From Clostridiaceae bacterium (lineage in GTDB: Bacteria; Bacillota; Clostridia; Oscillospirales; Acutalibacteraceae): DNA of 31,235 nt. The stretch spans positions 1-31,235 of the forward strand of contig CAJGBV010000018.1 in assembly GCA_904501755.1 (NCBI GenBank). The letters are read 5' to 3'. Of the stretch, positions 6,708 to 15,245 are shown one piece after another. The notes beneath the pieces were generated by a model, which saw nothing but the letters and a program-made list of their open reading frames with translations, made no database searches and was not told where the DNA came from. The number at the start of each line of letters is the position of its first letter. Position 1 is the stretch's first letter. Made by a program: the position numbers and the translations under genes.

Positions 6708-7118
6708 TTAACAGCTTGAGCAGTTTGCAAAGCATCTTACGATACAAGCAACTGTAGTAATTATAAGTGAAAAGAAAGTAAGCAGTGCGCCTGTAACAAT
6801 GGCACCTAATACACTTGTTGCGGCAAAGCCTACACCCAACAGAACAAGGGCTGTAAACACTGCTCCTATAATACCTACAAGCAAAGTGGTCACATTAGCG
6901 CATATACATCTTTTCTGAGTATTTGAGATTGACGGTAAGGTTACTAATGATACTAAAAGGAAAAGGATAGCTACCCCAAGCACCACCCAGTAGAAAACAG
7001 GAGCAACAATTATAGTGGCTGTTACTGTGAGTATAGCAGTAATTATTCCTACAACAAGACTTGCCGCCGCCGCAAATAATACACAGTTATATCCGCATGA
7101 GCAATTTACATCAGTCAT
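6708..7118 (-). CDS. Cysteine-rich four-helix membrane protein, hypothetical
   Basis: The 136-residue protein has four hydrophobic segments at about residues 13-38, 40-62, 77-100 and 101-127. It has nine cysteines (6, 8, 12, 71, 73, 125, 129, 133, 136), all outside or at the edges of the helices: N-terminal CSCGYNC, a loop CIC and a C-terminal CIVRCFANCSSC. The start at 7118 is chosen because AGGTGA precedes it; upstream in-frame Mets lack a site and sit near the promoter. I do not recognise a family. The paired cysteine clusters could bind metal, form disulfides or carry lipid. Confidence 0.7.
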   Translation of the reverse strand: MTDVNCSCGYNCVLFAAAASLVVGIITAILTVTATIIVAPVFYWVVLGVAILFLLVSLVTLPSISNTQKRCICANVTTLLVGIIGAVFTALVLLGVGFAATSVLGAIVTGALLTFFSLIITTVACIVRCFANCSSC

Positions 7119-7160
7119 TTTTTCACCTGCACTTTCTGCAGAAAAACACATCTGCACTAC

Positions 7161-7190
7161 ATTATATGTGATTTGCACCCACTTGGTCAA
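7161..7190 (-). promoter_or_regulatory. Promoter of the cysteine-rich membrane protein
   Basis: On the minus strand TTGACC and TATAAT are separated by 18 bases, about 45 bases before the chosen start codon. Confidence 0.65.
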
Positions 7191-7220
7191 AGAATACTTA
7201 TCGCACCTTTCAAATAAGCC

Positions 7221-7249
7221 TTGCTTTTTGTTGTTTTTTTTGGTATACT
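7221..7249 (+). promoter_or_regulatory. Promoter of the OPT transporter operon
   Basis: TTGCTT at 7221-7226 and TATACT at 7244-7249 have a 17-base, T-rich spacer. It is divergent from the neighbouring minus-strand promoter. Confidence 0.55.
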
Positions 7250-7311
7250 TTTTGTGTATGTAGCTTCAGCACTCTGAGGTTTGACAAATAAATAGAAAAG
7301 GAAGAAAATTT

Positions 7312-9231
7312 ATGGATAACAAAAACAGCTTTAAGCCGTATATTCCTGCTGAAAAGGTTACCCCTGAAATTACAGTTACTTCTATAATAATGGGTATTAT
7401 TCTTTCGGTTGTATTCGGCGCCGCTAACGCTTATCTGGGTCTTAGAGTAGGAATGACAGTTTCCGCTTCTATTCCCGCAGCAGTTATAGCAATGGGTGTA
7501 ATCCGTGTGATTATGCGCAAAAACTCAATTTTGGAAAGCAATATGGTTCAGACTGTCGGAAGCGCTGGCGAATCTCTCGCCGCAGGTGCTATTTTCACAA
7601 TGCCTGCCCTTTATCTTTGGGCAAATGAGGGCATTATGGAAAAACCCAGTCTTTTAAGCATCACCATTATTGCTCTTATCGGCGGACTTCTCGGCGTATT
7701 CTTTATGATACCCCTTAGAAACGCTCTTATCGTTCGTGAGCATGGTACACTCCCCTATCCCGAAGGACAGGCATGTTCAGAGGTTATGCTTGCAGGCGAA
7801 GAGGGTGGTTCAAACGCTTCTACCGTTTTTGCAGGTATGGGCTTTGCAGCGCTCTTTAAGTTTATTATCGACGGTATTAAAGCCGTTCCCGGTGAAATTT
7901 CCCTTAACATCAAAAAGCTTTACCCCAGTGCTATAGGCACTCAGATTTATCCCGCTGTTATGAGTGTTGGTTACATCTGCGGTCCTAAGATTTCATCTTA
8001 TATGTTTGCCGGCGGTGTACTTAGCTGGATGGTGCTTATTCCTATTATCGTGCTTTTTGGTTCTGATATTATTATGTATCCCAGCACCGATATGACCATC
8101 GGTCAGATTTTTGCCGAAAGTGGCGCAAGCGGTATCTGGAGTTCATATATTCGTTATATCGGTGCAGGTGCTCTTGCTGCAGGCGGTATTATAAGCCTTA
8201 TTAAGTCACTTCCCCTTATTGTTCGCACCTTTGCTGACGCTATGAAGAGCATTTCTGTTAAAGGCACTGCTTCTTCACTCAGAACCGACAAGGACATCAA
8301 TATGGGCATAGTGCTTGGTATGATAGTAGTTCTCACCCTTCTCGTATGGTTAGTTCCTGCTATTCCCGTATCTCCTATCGGTGCTGTTATAGTAGTTGTA
8401 TTCGGTTTCTTCTTTGCAACCGTATCTTCCCGTATGGTTGGTATTGTTGGTAGCAGTAACAACCCTGTTTCAGGTATGGCTATTGCAACTCTTCTTATCG
8501 CAACACTTATCCTTAAGTTCTCAGGAACAGTAGGTGCTTCCGGTATGCAGGCTGCAATTGCTATTGGCTCTATTATCTGTATTGTTGCCGCTATTGCCGG
8601 CGATACCTCTCAGGACCTTAAAACAGGCTATCTTTTAGGCGCTACTCCATGGAAACAGCAGGTTGGCGAGGTTATCGGTGTTGTTGCCGCTGCTCTTGCT
8701 ATCGGTGCAACCCTTAATCTTCTTGACTCTGCTTGGGGATTCGGCGGCGAAGAAATCGCAGCTCCTCAGGCCACCCTTATGAAGATGGTTATTGAAGGCA
8801 TCATGGGCGGAAATCTTCCTTGGGGACTTATCCTTATCGGTGTTTTCATTGCCATAATTGTTGAAATATTAAAGCTTCCCGTACTTCCTGTTGCTATTGG
8901 TATTTATCTGCCTGTTCAGCTTAACGCCTGCATTATGGTTGGCGGTATCATCCGTTTCTTTGTTGATAAGATTAAGAACGACGAAAAGCGCGAAAAGGCC
9001 GTTAACAACGGTATCCTTTTCAGCTCAGGTATGATTGCCGGTGAAGGCCTTGTAGGTATTCTCCTTGCTTTGTTTGCCGTATTCGGTGTTGCTGACAAGA
9101 TAGATGTTTCGGGCATGCTGAATCTTCCGCCTTGGGCATCAAACATCGGCTGCCTTGTTCTCTTCGGTCTTGTAATTCTTTCTCTTCTTTCCTTCAGCGT
9201 TTGGAAAAAAGATAAGAAAGCTGACAAATAA
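7312..9231 (+). CDS. OPT-family oligopeptide transporter
   Basis: The 639-residue protein is almost entirely hydrophobic segments and shows prokaryotic OPT features: the start SIIMGIILSVVFGAANAYLGL, the early motif QTVGSAGESLAAGAIFTMPAL, the cytoplasmic YPEGQACSEVMLAGE, and the later DTSQDLKTGYLLGATPWKQQ. OPT proteins are proton-coupled importers of oligopeptides or, in the YSL branch, metal chelates; the substrate here cannot be read from sequence. The start ATG has AAAAGGAAG upstream. It overlaps the next gene (TAATG), so the small PqqD-like protein is made from the same message. Confidence 0.92.
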   Translation: MDNKNSFKPYIPAEKVTPEITVTSIIMGIILSVVFGAANAYLGLRVGMTVSASIPAAVIAMGVIRVIMRKNSILESNMVQTVGSAGESLAAGAIFTMPALYLWANEGIMEKPSLLSITIIALIGGLLGVFFMIPLRNALIVREHGTLPYPEGQACSEVMLAGEEGGSNASTVFAGMGFAALFKFIIDGIKAVPGEISLNIKKLYPSAIGTQIYPAVMSVGYICGPKISSYMFAGGVLSWMVLIPIIVLFGSDIIMYPSTDMTIGQIFAESGASGIWSSYIRYIGAGALAAGGIISLIKSLPLIVRTFADAMKSISVKGTASSLRTDKDINMGIVLGMIVVLTLLVWLVPAIPVSPIGAVIVVVFGFFFATVSSRMVGIVGSSNNPVSGMAIATLLIATLILKFSGTVGASGMQAAIAIGSIICIVAAIAGDTSQDLKTGYLLGATPWKQQVGEVIGVVAAALAIGATLNLLDSAWGFGGEEIAAPQATLMKMVIEGIMGGNLPWGLILIGVFIAIIVEILKLPVLPVAIGIYLPVQLNACIMVGGIIRFFVDKIKNDEKREKAVNNGILFSSGMIAGEGLVGILLALFAVFGVADKIDVSGMLNLPPWASNIGCLVLFGLVILSLLSFSVWKKDKKADK

Positions 9232-9593
9232 TGAAAAAAAAGAAGATTGTTATAAATAAAAACTATCTTGTGAAAGTACCTGTGAAAAATTCTCTTATTA
9301 ACTATACCACCGATAAAGACGGTATCGTTACCTTAGAAATAGAAAATACAGGTTGGGCAAACCGCATTGCTCAGAAGCTTTTTGGCAGACCTAAAATTTC
9401 CTATGTTCACCTTGACGAAAACGGAAGCTTTATTTGGCCGCTTATTGACGGCGAAACCGATATTATCGTCATAGGTGAAAAAGTTAAGGAACAATTTGGT
9501 GAAAAAGCCGAACCTCTTTATGAGCGCCTTGCTCAATTTTTCAGAATTCTTGAAAGCTATAAATTTATAAGCTTTCAAAATGATAAAAAATAA
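9231..9593 (+). CDS. PqqD-like protein coupled to the OPT transporter
   Basis: Residues about 55-115 match the PqqD / RiPP recognition element fold: a beta hairpin followed by LDENGSFIWPLIDGETDI and helices VKEQFGE and LYERLAQFFRIL. PqqD domains bind leader peptides for radical SAM and other peptide-modifying enzymes. No precursor peptide or modifying enzyme is nearby. The first 50 residues are basic, without a known motif. The start ATG overlaps the stop of the transporter gene, indicating coupling. A role in recognising or escorting a peptide substrate of the transporter is possible but is inference. Confidence 0.78.
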   Translation: MKKKKIVINKNYLVKVPVKNSLINYTTDKDGIVTLEIENTGWANRIAQKLFGRPKISYVHLDENGSFIWPLIDGETDIIVIGEKVKEQFGEKAEPLYERLAQFFRILESYKFISFQNDKK

Positions 9594-9598
9594 CATTT

Positions 9599-9645
9599 TG
9601 TCCCGAAAATACATACCCTGTATTTTCGGGACATTTTATTTTTTA
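9599..9645 (+). terminator. Terminator of the OPT-PqqD operon
   Basis: TGTCCCGAAAATAC at 9599-9612 pairs with GTATTTTCGGGACA at 9620-9633 around a seven-base loop, followed by a T-rich run. Confidence 0.9.
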
Positions 9646-9654
9646 AAATATATG

Positions 9655-9683
9655 TAGCAATTATAATAGTATTGTAGTATAAT
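9655..9683 (+). promoter_or_regulatory. Probable promoter of trkA-trkH
   Basis: A perfect TATAAT lies at 9678-9683. The -35 region 17 bases upstream (TAGCAA) is weak. Another TATAAT lies at 9662-9667, so the exact start is uncertain. Confidence 0.4.
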
Positions 9684-9714
9684 TAAGAAAAATTTATTTA
9701 TGGGAGATTTTACA

Positions 9715-11073
9715 GTGAAAATTATCGTTGTAGGTTGCGGAAAAATCGGAGCTACCATAGTTGACAGTTTAACAGCCGAAGGGCACAATGTTATAGCCAT
9801 TGACAACAGCCCATCAGTAATAGAAGAAATAACCAATTTGTATGATGTAATGGGTGTTTGCGGAAATGGCGCTGACTGCGAAACACTGAGTGAGGCAGGT
9901 ATTGAAGATGCTGAGCTTTTTATAAGCGTTACCGACTCAGATGAAATGAATATGCTTGCCTGTTTTCTTGCTAAGAAAATGGGGGCATCTTATACTATTG
10001 CCCGTATAAGAAACCCTGAGTATAACGATAAAAGCCTTGGCTTTATGCGACATCATTTGGGACTCGATATGGCTATTAATCCCGAACTGCTTGCCGCAAG
10101 AGAATTTTATCGTCTGTTGAAACTTCCCAGTGCCGCAAAGGTAGAAACCTTTTCAGGCAGAACCTTTGAAATGGTAGAAATAAAGCTTAAGAGCGATTCT
10201 GTGTTGGACGGACTAAGCCTTATTGAAATGCGAAAAAAATATCAGGTTAATGTACTTGTGTGCATTGTTCAGCGCGGTGACAAGGTATTCATTCCTGACG
10301 GTAATTTTATCCTTAAAAGCAATGACAGAATCGGTATAACAGGAAAACCTGCCGAGATTCTTAAATTCTTTAAGGCCTTGGGTATTATGCAAAAACAAGC
10401 TAAGGATGTTATGATTCTCGGTGCCAGCAGAACCTCTTATTATCTTGCCAAAATGTTGCTCAACGGCTCAAGTGATGTTAAAATCATTGAACTTAACCCC
10501 GAAAAATGCAAACAATTCAGCGAGTACCTCCCCGGTGCTGTAATAATCAACGGTGACGGTGCACAACAAGAGCTTCTTTTGGAAGAGGGAATAAAAAACA
10601 CCGATGCCTTTGTTTCTCTTACGGGTATGGATGAAGAAAATATACTTATTTCTTACTTTGCTTCCACAATGGGCGTTCCTAAAATCATCACCAAGGTAAA
10701 CCGCAAGGAATTCGTTCTTCTTGCTCAGAAATTAGGTGCAGAAAGTATAGTTACACCTCAAAACATAGTCGCTGATATTTTGGTGCGTTATGCAAGAGGA
10801 CTCGAAAACACAATCGGCAGCAAAATTGAAACCCTTTATCAGCTTATGGATGGCAAGGCAGAGCTTCTTGAGTTTATTGTAAGTGCTGACTGTGACATTA
10901 TCGGCATACCCTTTAAGGACCTTAATACCAAAAGCGGCACGCTTATTGCGGGAATTATCAGAAACCGCAAGGCTATTCTCCCATCAGGTGAAGATTGTCT
11001 GCAAGAAAATGATAAGGTTATAATTATTTCCTCTACCCTTGGTATGACCGAACTTTCCGATATAATAAGATAG
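9715..11073 (+). CDS. trkA: Trk potassium uptake regulatory subunit TrkA
   Basis: TrkA is the cytoplasmic NAD(H)- and nucleotide-binding ring that gates the TrkH potassium channel. The 452-residue protein has the expected duplicated RCK_N-RCK_C layout. The first Rossmann motif GCGKIG is near residues 7-12, with an acidic AIDNSP end. The second half starts VMILGASRTSYYLAKM, where the second glycine motif is degenerate. The GTG at 9715 gives the usual MKIIVVGCG start and has GGGAGA upstream; an ATG at 9700 would add five residues. It is followed by trkH eight bases later. Confidence 0.93.
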   Translation: MKIIVVGCGKIGATIVDSLTAEGHNVIAIDNSPSVIEEITNLYDVMGVCGNGADCETLSEAGIEDAELFISVTDSDEMNMLACFLAKKMGASYTIARIRNPEYNDKSLGFMRHHLGLDMAINPELLAAREFYRLLKLPSAAKVETFSGRTFEMVEIKLKSDSVLDGLSLIEMRKKYQVNVLVCIVQRGDKVFIPDGNFILKSNDRIGITGKPAEILKFFKALGIMQKQAKDVMILGASRTSYYLAKMLLNGSSDVKIIELNPEKCKQFSEYLPGAVIINGDGAQQELLLEEGIKNTDAFVSLTGMDEENILISYFASTMGVPKIITKVNRKEFVLLAQKLGAESIVTPQNIVADILVRYARGLENTIGSKIETLYQLMDGKAELLEFIVSADCDIIGIPFKDLNTKSGTLIAGIIRNRKAILPSGEDCLQENDKVIIISSTLGMTELSDIIR

Positions 11074-11081
11074 GTGAGCCT

Positions 11082-12527
11082 ATGAACAGAAAAATGGTTT
11101 TATTTTTAACAGGAAAGATATTACAGATAGAAGCCTTACTTCTTCTTTTTCCTGCTATTGTTTCACTGATTTATAATGAATCATCAATGTGGGCGTTTTT
11201 AGTATCCGCACTTTTCGCGGTTGCTTTAGGATTTGCTCTTACACTTATTTTCCGTCCAAAAACCGATGTTATTTATGCAAAAGAGGGACTTGTTATTGTA
11301 GCACTTGCCTGGATAGCCATGTCACTGGTAGGCGCTCTTCCCTTTTATATAAGCCGTGAAATACCATCATACATTGATGCTGTTTTTGAAATAGTCAGCG
11401 GCTTTACCACCACAGGTTCTTCTATTCTTAAAAACGTGGAGGCACTCTCTCACGGTTGTCTTTTGTGGAGAAGCTTTTCGCAGTGGATTGGTGGTATGGG
11501 TGTGCTTGTATTTGTTACTGCAGTTATCCCAAATTTGTCCGACCGTTCCATCCATATTATAAGAGCTGAAATGCCGGGTCCCATAGTTGGTAAGCTCGTA
11601 CCTAAGGTAAAAAACACCTCCCGTGTTTTATATCTCATTTACATTGCACTTACCGTATTAGAAATAATACTGCTTCTTTGTGACGGACTTAACCTGTTTG
11701 AAAGCAGTGTGCTTTCCTTTTCGACTATGGCTACGGGCGGTTTTTCCATAAAAGCCGACGGAATGGCGTCTTACTCAGTATACGTTCAGTGGGTAATTAC
11801 TATTTTTATGTTTTTAGCCGGTATCAATTTCAATCTTTATTATCTTTGTATTATAAAGCGTTTCTCTTCTGCTTTAAAAAGCGAAGAATTATGGACCTAT
11901 ATAGTTATGGTACTTGTTTCTGCCGGTATTATCACAGCAAATACACTCCCACTTTATGATAGTCTTTCCGATACAATTCGTCACAGTGCTTTTCAGGTTT
12001 CCTCGATTATTACAACCACAGGCTACGGCAGTACGGATTTTAACCTTTGGCCAAGTCTTTCAAAGGCCGTTCTGCTGATACTTATGTTTACAGGTGCCTG
12101 TGCAGGCTCTACTGCAGGCGGATTTAAACTTTCCCGCGTGGTTATTATATTTAAAACCATTAAAAAAGAATGTCAGCGACTTATTCATCCCCGTTCTATA
12201 AGAAGCGTAAAATTCGAAGGAAAGGCTGTTGACGATATTACCCGTCATGGCGTAACGGCATATCTTGGAATTTATATGCTGTGCATTTTAGGAATTTTCC
12301 TGCTTATTTCGATTGACAATTTTTCTTTTGAAACAAACTTCAGTGCGGCTGTTTCCTGCTTTAATAATATAGGTCCCGGTTTTGATGCAGCCGGCCCCTT
12401 GAGCAGCTTTGCCGATTACAGTGCTTTTTCTAAAATCATTCTTTCCTTTGCTATGCTTATGGGAAGACTGGAAATATACCCAATACTTCTGATGTTTTCA
12501 ATCGGAACGTGGAGAAAGAACAGGTAA
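11082..12527 (+). CDS. trkH: Trk potassium transporter membrane subunit TrkH
   Basis: The 481-residue membrane protein shows the four selectivity-filter P-loops of the Trk/Ktr superfamily: SGFTTTGSS, STMATGGFS, SSIITTTGYG and SCFNNIGPG. The N-terminal extra helices and the closing MLMGRLEIYPIL are typical. With TrkA it forms the potassium uptake system. The gene follows trkA directly, with GGTGAG as ribosome binding site, and its end runs close to the glycosidase gene. Confidence 0.95.
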   Translation: MNRKMVLFLTGKILQIEALLLLFPAIVSLIYNESSMWAFLVSALFAVALGFALTLIFRPKTDVIYAKEGLVIVALAWIAMSLVGALPFYISREIPSYIDAVFEIVSGFTTTGSSILKNVEALSHGCLLWRSFSQWIGGMGVLVFVTAVIPNLSDRSIHIIRAEMPGPIVGKLVPKVKNTSRVLYLIYIALTVLEIILLLCDGLNLFESSVLSFSTMATGGFSIKADGMASYSVYVQWVITIFMFLAGINFNLYYLCIIKRFSSALKSEELWTYIVMVLVSAGIITANTLPLYDSLSDTIRHSAFQVSSIITTTGYGSTDFNLWPSLSKAVLLILMFTGACAGSTAGGFKLSRVVIIFKTIKKECQRLIHPRSIRSVKFEGKAVDDITRHGVTAYLGIYMLCILGIFLLISIDNFSFETNFSAAVSCFNNIGPGFDAAGPLSSFADYSAFSKIILSFAMLMGRLEIYPILLMFSIGTWRKNR

Positions 12528-12532
12528 ACAAT

Positions 12533-14248
12533 ATGAATTATCAGATTATTGAAAATAAAAATGCAAATATCACTTTAAAGGAAACCGTAAAAGACGGCAT
12601 TATATTTTTAAATGTAAACTGGCACAGCGATGAACAGGTTATTCCAAACCGCTTTGGAATACGTTTTCGCATTCCTACTACCGACATTTATTCCACATTT
12701 TCTCCATCGCTGAGAGATTGGAGATGTCTTGACAGAAACTATTTTCCAAAGGTTACCAATGCTCGTCTTGCCTCCTGGATGCCGCTTCATCAGCTTGTTT
12801 CACTTTCAGGCAAAAACAGAATGTGTATCGCTCTTTCGGACGCCAAAATTCCTACAAGCATAACTTCGGGTGTAAGAGAGCTTGAAGCAGACAGCGAAAT
12901 AACCGCCTTTTTCTTTACTCAGCCTACAAACTCCATTACCGATTACACCGCAACAATAAGAATTGATATGCGTGACATTCCATATTATGACAGCATTTAT
13001 GATACTGTTAATTGGTGGGAAAATGACTGCGGATACACCCCTGCCTTTGTCCCCGAAGCAGCAAAAATGCCTGTTAATTCCCTTTGGTACAGTTATCACC
13101 AAAATCTTGAGGTTGAAAGTATTATAAGAGAATGTGTTCTTACAAAGGCTATGGGTATGGATACCGTTATTGTTGACGACGGTTGGCAAACCGACGACAG
13201 CAGCGGCGGCTACGCTTACTGCGGCGACTGGGAGCCTGCTGCATCTAAGGTGGGCAATATGAAAACCTTTATACAGCGTATTCAGGATACAGGTATGAAA
13301 GCAGTTATATGGTATTCTGTTCCTTATCTTGGAATACACAGTAAAAACTGGGAAAAATTCAAGGATATGATTCTTGATAAAACAGGCGACAACAACAGCT
13401 ATTTTTCTATGGACCCCCGTTATAAAGAGGTTCGTGAGTTTCTTATTGAAACCTATAGCAACGCTATTAAAGAATGGAACTTGGACGGACTGAAGCTTGA
13501 CTTTATTGACCGCTTTATGCTTGACGGAAAATCCCTTGAATATGACGAAAGAAGAGATATTCAGTCCCTTGAAGAAGCGGTTGATACCCTTATGTGCGGT
13601 GTTAAGGAAAGTCTTACTGCAATAAAGCCCGATATAATGCTTGAATTCCGTCAGACATACGTTGGACCTTCTATCAGAAAATACGGCAATATGCTTAGAG
13701 TAACCGACTGTCCTAACGATTCCTATAAAAACCGTGCAGACTCAATAAATCTTCGTCTGACTTCGGGTAAAACTGCCGTTCACTCAGATATGCTGCTTTG
13801 GCATCTTGACGACCCTGTTGAAAACGCAGCATTACAGTTTGTAAGCGCTATTTTCACAGTTCCTCAGATTTCCATGAAAATAGAAGAGCTTCCAAAAGAC
13901 CATATAACAATGCTCACACATTATCTTTCTTTCTGGAAACAGTGGAGAGAAGTACTGATTGATGGTAAACTGACTGCAGATAACCCTGAAATGAACTATA
14001 CTGTTGCCGCCTCTACTTTAGGCAACAAATCGGTAATTGTTCCATACTGTAACGTGATAACTCAGGTTAAAACCGATACGGCCGTTATTCTGAATGCCAC
14101 AGGATTTGATTTTGTTTCGGTACAGGGCGCAAAGAACAAAATTTACAAGGTAGTAAGCTGTATGGGCGAAACACTCTCAGAGGGCAAAATTGAGGCCGAT
14201 ATTCAGCAAATCAGCGCTCCACTTTCTGCTCAGATATTTATTTCTTAA
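12533..14248 (+). CDS. Alpha-galactosidase, GH36 / melibiase type
   Basis: The protein carries the clan-D barrel: MGMDTVIVDDGWQTDD near the barrel entry, then LDGLKLDFIDRF with the KxD nucleophile aspartate, and LRVTDCPNDSYKNRAD as the likely acid/base region. An N-terminal beta-sandwich of about 160 residues precedes the barrel. At 571 residues it is shorter than the usual 700-residue GH36 enzymes, and the C-terminal beta domain is small. No signal peptide is seen, so it should act on imported oligosaccharides such as melibiose or raffinose. The ATG at 12533 is chosen; a GTG at 12509 overlapping trkH is possible. The six-base gap behind trkH suggests read-through, although the functions are unrelated. 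Alpha-galactoside specificity is the most likely but is not proven. Confidence 0.82.
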   Translation: MNYQIIENKNANITLKETVKDGIIFLNVNWHSDEQVIPNRFGIRFRIPTTDIYSTFSPSLRDWRCLDRNYFPKVTNARLASWMPLHQLVSLSGKNRMCIALSDAKIPTSITSGVRELEADSEITAFFFTQPTNSITDYTATIRIDMRDIPYYDSIYDTVNWWENDCGYTPAFVPEAAKMPVNSLWYSYHQNLEVESIIRECVLTKAMGMDTVIVDDGWQTDDSSGGYAYCGDWEPAASKVGNMKTFIQRIQDTGMKAVIWYSVPYLGIHSKNWEKFKDMILDKTGDNNSYFSMDPRYKEVREFLIETYSNAIKEWNLDGLKLDFIDRFMLDGKSLEYDERRDIQSLEEAVDTLMCGVKESLTAIKPDIMLEFRQTYVGPSIRKYGNMLRVTDCPNDSYKNRADSINLRLTSGKTAVHSDMLLWHLDDPVENAALQFVSAIFTVPQISMKIEELPKDHITMLTHYLSFWKQWREVLIDGKLTADNPEMNYTVAASTLGNKSVIVPYCNVITQVKTDTAVILNATGFDFVSVQGAKNKIYKVVSCMGETLSEGKIEADIQQISAPLSAQIFIS

Positions 14249-14253
14249 AATAC

Positions 14254-14284
14254 AAAACGGTAGGATATTTTATCCTACCGTTTT
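14254..14284 (+). terminator. Terminator after the alpha-galactosidase
   Basis: AAAACGGTAGGATA and TATCCTACCGTTTT form a perfect 14-base stem around a TTT loop. Confidence 0.88.
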
Positions 14285-14331
14285 CCCTATTCCCTATTCC
14301 CTAGAGCCTAGTCCCTAGTTCCTAGTTCCTA
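14285..14331. repeat. Degenerate 7-base tandem repeat (CCCTATT / CCCTAGT)
   Basis: Six or seven imperfect 7-base units (CCCTATT, CCCTATT, CCCTAGA, GCCTAGT, CCCTAGT, TCCTAGT, TCCTAAC) run from the terminator into the end of the next gene. The last two codons and the TAG stop of the SMP-30-like gene are built from the repeat. Slippage may have moved the stop codon. Confidence 0.75.
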
Positions 14332-15161
14332 ACAAACCTATTAACCTTTTTACCCTTTACACCGGGTTTCACGGCAAAGAGTGCACCTGAGAGATTTTCC
14401 TCTCTTATAATTCTTCCGTGAGCCGCACTTGTTATAACAAGTGTGTCAAGATTTTCTCCCGCAAAGGCACAACAGGATGGCTGGGTTGCGGGAAGTGCTA
14501 TTTCCTCCAACACCTTGCTTGTAGATGGATCAAAGCAAATAACCTTACCTACACCCCACAAGGCTGTCCAAAGATTGCCGTTTTCATCAATACACATACC
14601 ATCGGGGGAGCCTTCCTTATACTCAAACACGGTACGGCGATTAAATATATTCCCCTTGCCATCAAAATCAAAACAGTCGGTTTTATATGTATGGGTATCG
14701 GTATAATAGAGCAATCCCTTATCTAAATCCCAATCAAGACCATTGGAATTACCCACCTTATCAAACAGCTCGGTTAACGTACCATTGCCGTCAAGTCGGT
14801 AAAAAGCACTTGAGAAATCATAGCTTATTGTACCGCCGTACACTCTGCCGTCAGGGCCTACCTTACCCTCATTAAAACGATTACCCTTTAGTATCTCAGG
14901 AACGCAAAATGGTTCGAAATTACCATCCGTAATCTCATAAATTCCCTTTTGAGCACCGCAATAGATTTCACCTTTTTCGCCAAGAAATATAAAGCCTATC
15001 TGTTGAGGCATAACCCTGTCCTCAACGCTGCCTGTTTTTAAATCAACAGTACGAAAACGTTTGCCGAGTATGTCGGTCATATAAAGCTTATTTCTTCTGT
15101 CATCCCAAACAGGACCCTCTCCTACTATAGTAAGAGCATCTGTTATAACCTCTACCTTCAT
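14322..15161 (-). CDS. SMP-30 / gluconolactonase / LRE family protein
   Basis: This is a six-bladed beta-propeller of the senescence marker protein-30 family, whose bacterial members are mostly sugar lactonases that need one divalent metal. Expected metal ligands can be seen: the glutamate in VGEGPVWDD near residue 15, the asparagine in KVGNSNGLDWD, and the aspartate in EGSPDGMCID. The NGLDWD and PDGMCID motifs are diagnostic. The length of 279 residues is normal. The ATG at 15161 is chosen because AGGAG is spaced nine bases from it and touches the alternative ATG at 15170. The C terminus ends inside a tandem repeat. The substrate is unknown; a sugar-acid lactone is likely. Confidence 0.88.
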   Translation of the reverse strand: MKVEVITDALTIVGEGPVWDDRRNKLYMTDILGKRFRTVDLKTGSVEDRVMPQQIGFIFLGEKGEIYCGAQKGIYEITDGNFEPFCVPEILKGNRFNEGKVGPDGRVYGGTISYDFSSAFYRLDGNGTLTELFDKVGNSNGLDWDLDKGLLYYTDTHTYKTDCFDFDGKGNIFNRRTVFEYKEGSPDGMCIDENGNLWTALWGVGKVICFDPSTSKVLEEIALPATQPSCCAFAGENLDTLVITSAAHGRIIREENLSGALFAVKPGVKGKKVNRFVRN

Positions 15162-15181
15162 ATATATCATCTCCTAAATAA

Positions 15182-15210
15182 ATAGTATCAAAGGTATTAG
15201 ATAATGTCAA
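15182..15210 (-). promoter_or_regulatory. Promoter of the SMP-30-like gene
   Basis: On the minus strand a perfect TTGACA (15205-15210) is followed after 17 bases by TACTAT (15182-15187). It lies just downstream of the terminator of the symporter gene. Confidence 0.65.
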
Positions 15211-15212
15211 TG

Positions 15213-15238
15213 AAAAAACCGCGTAAAAACGCGGTTTT
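15213..15238 (-). terminator. Terminator of the AGCS symporter gene
   Basis: On the minus strand AAAACCGCG, a six-base loop and CGCGGTTTT end in a TTTTTT run, a few bases after the symporter stop codon. Confidence 0.88.
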
Positions 15239-15245
15239 CAATTAA

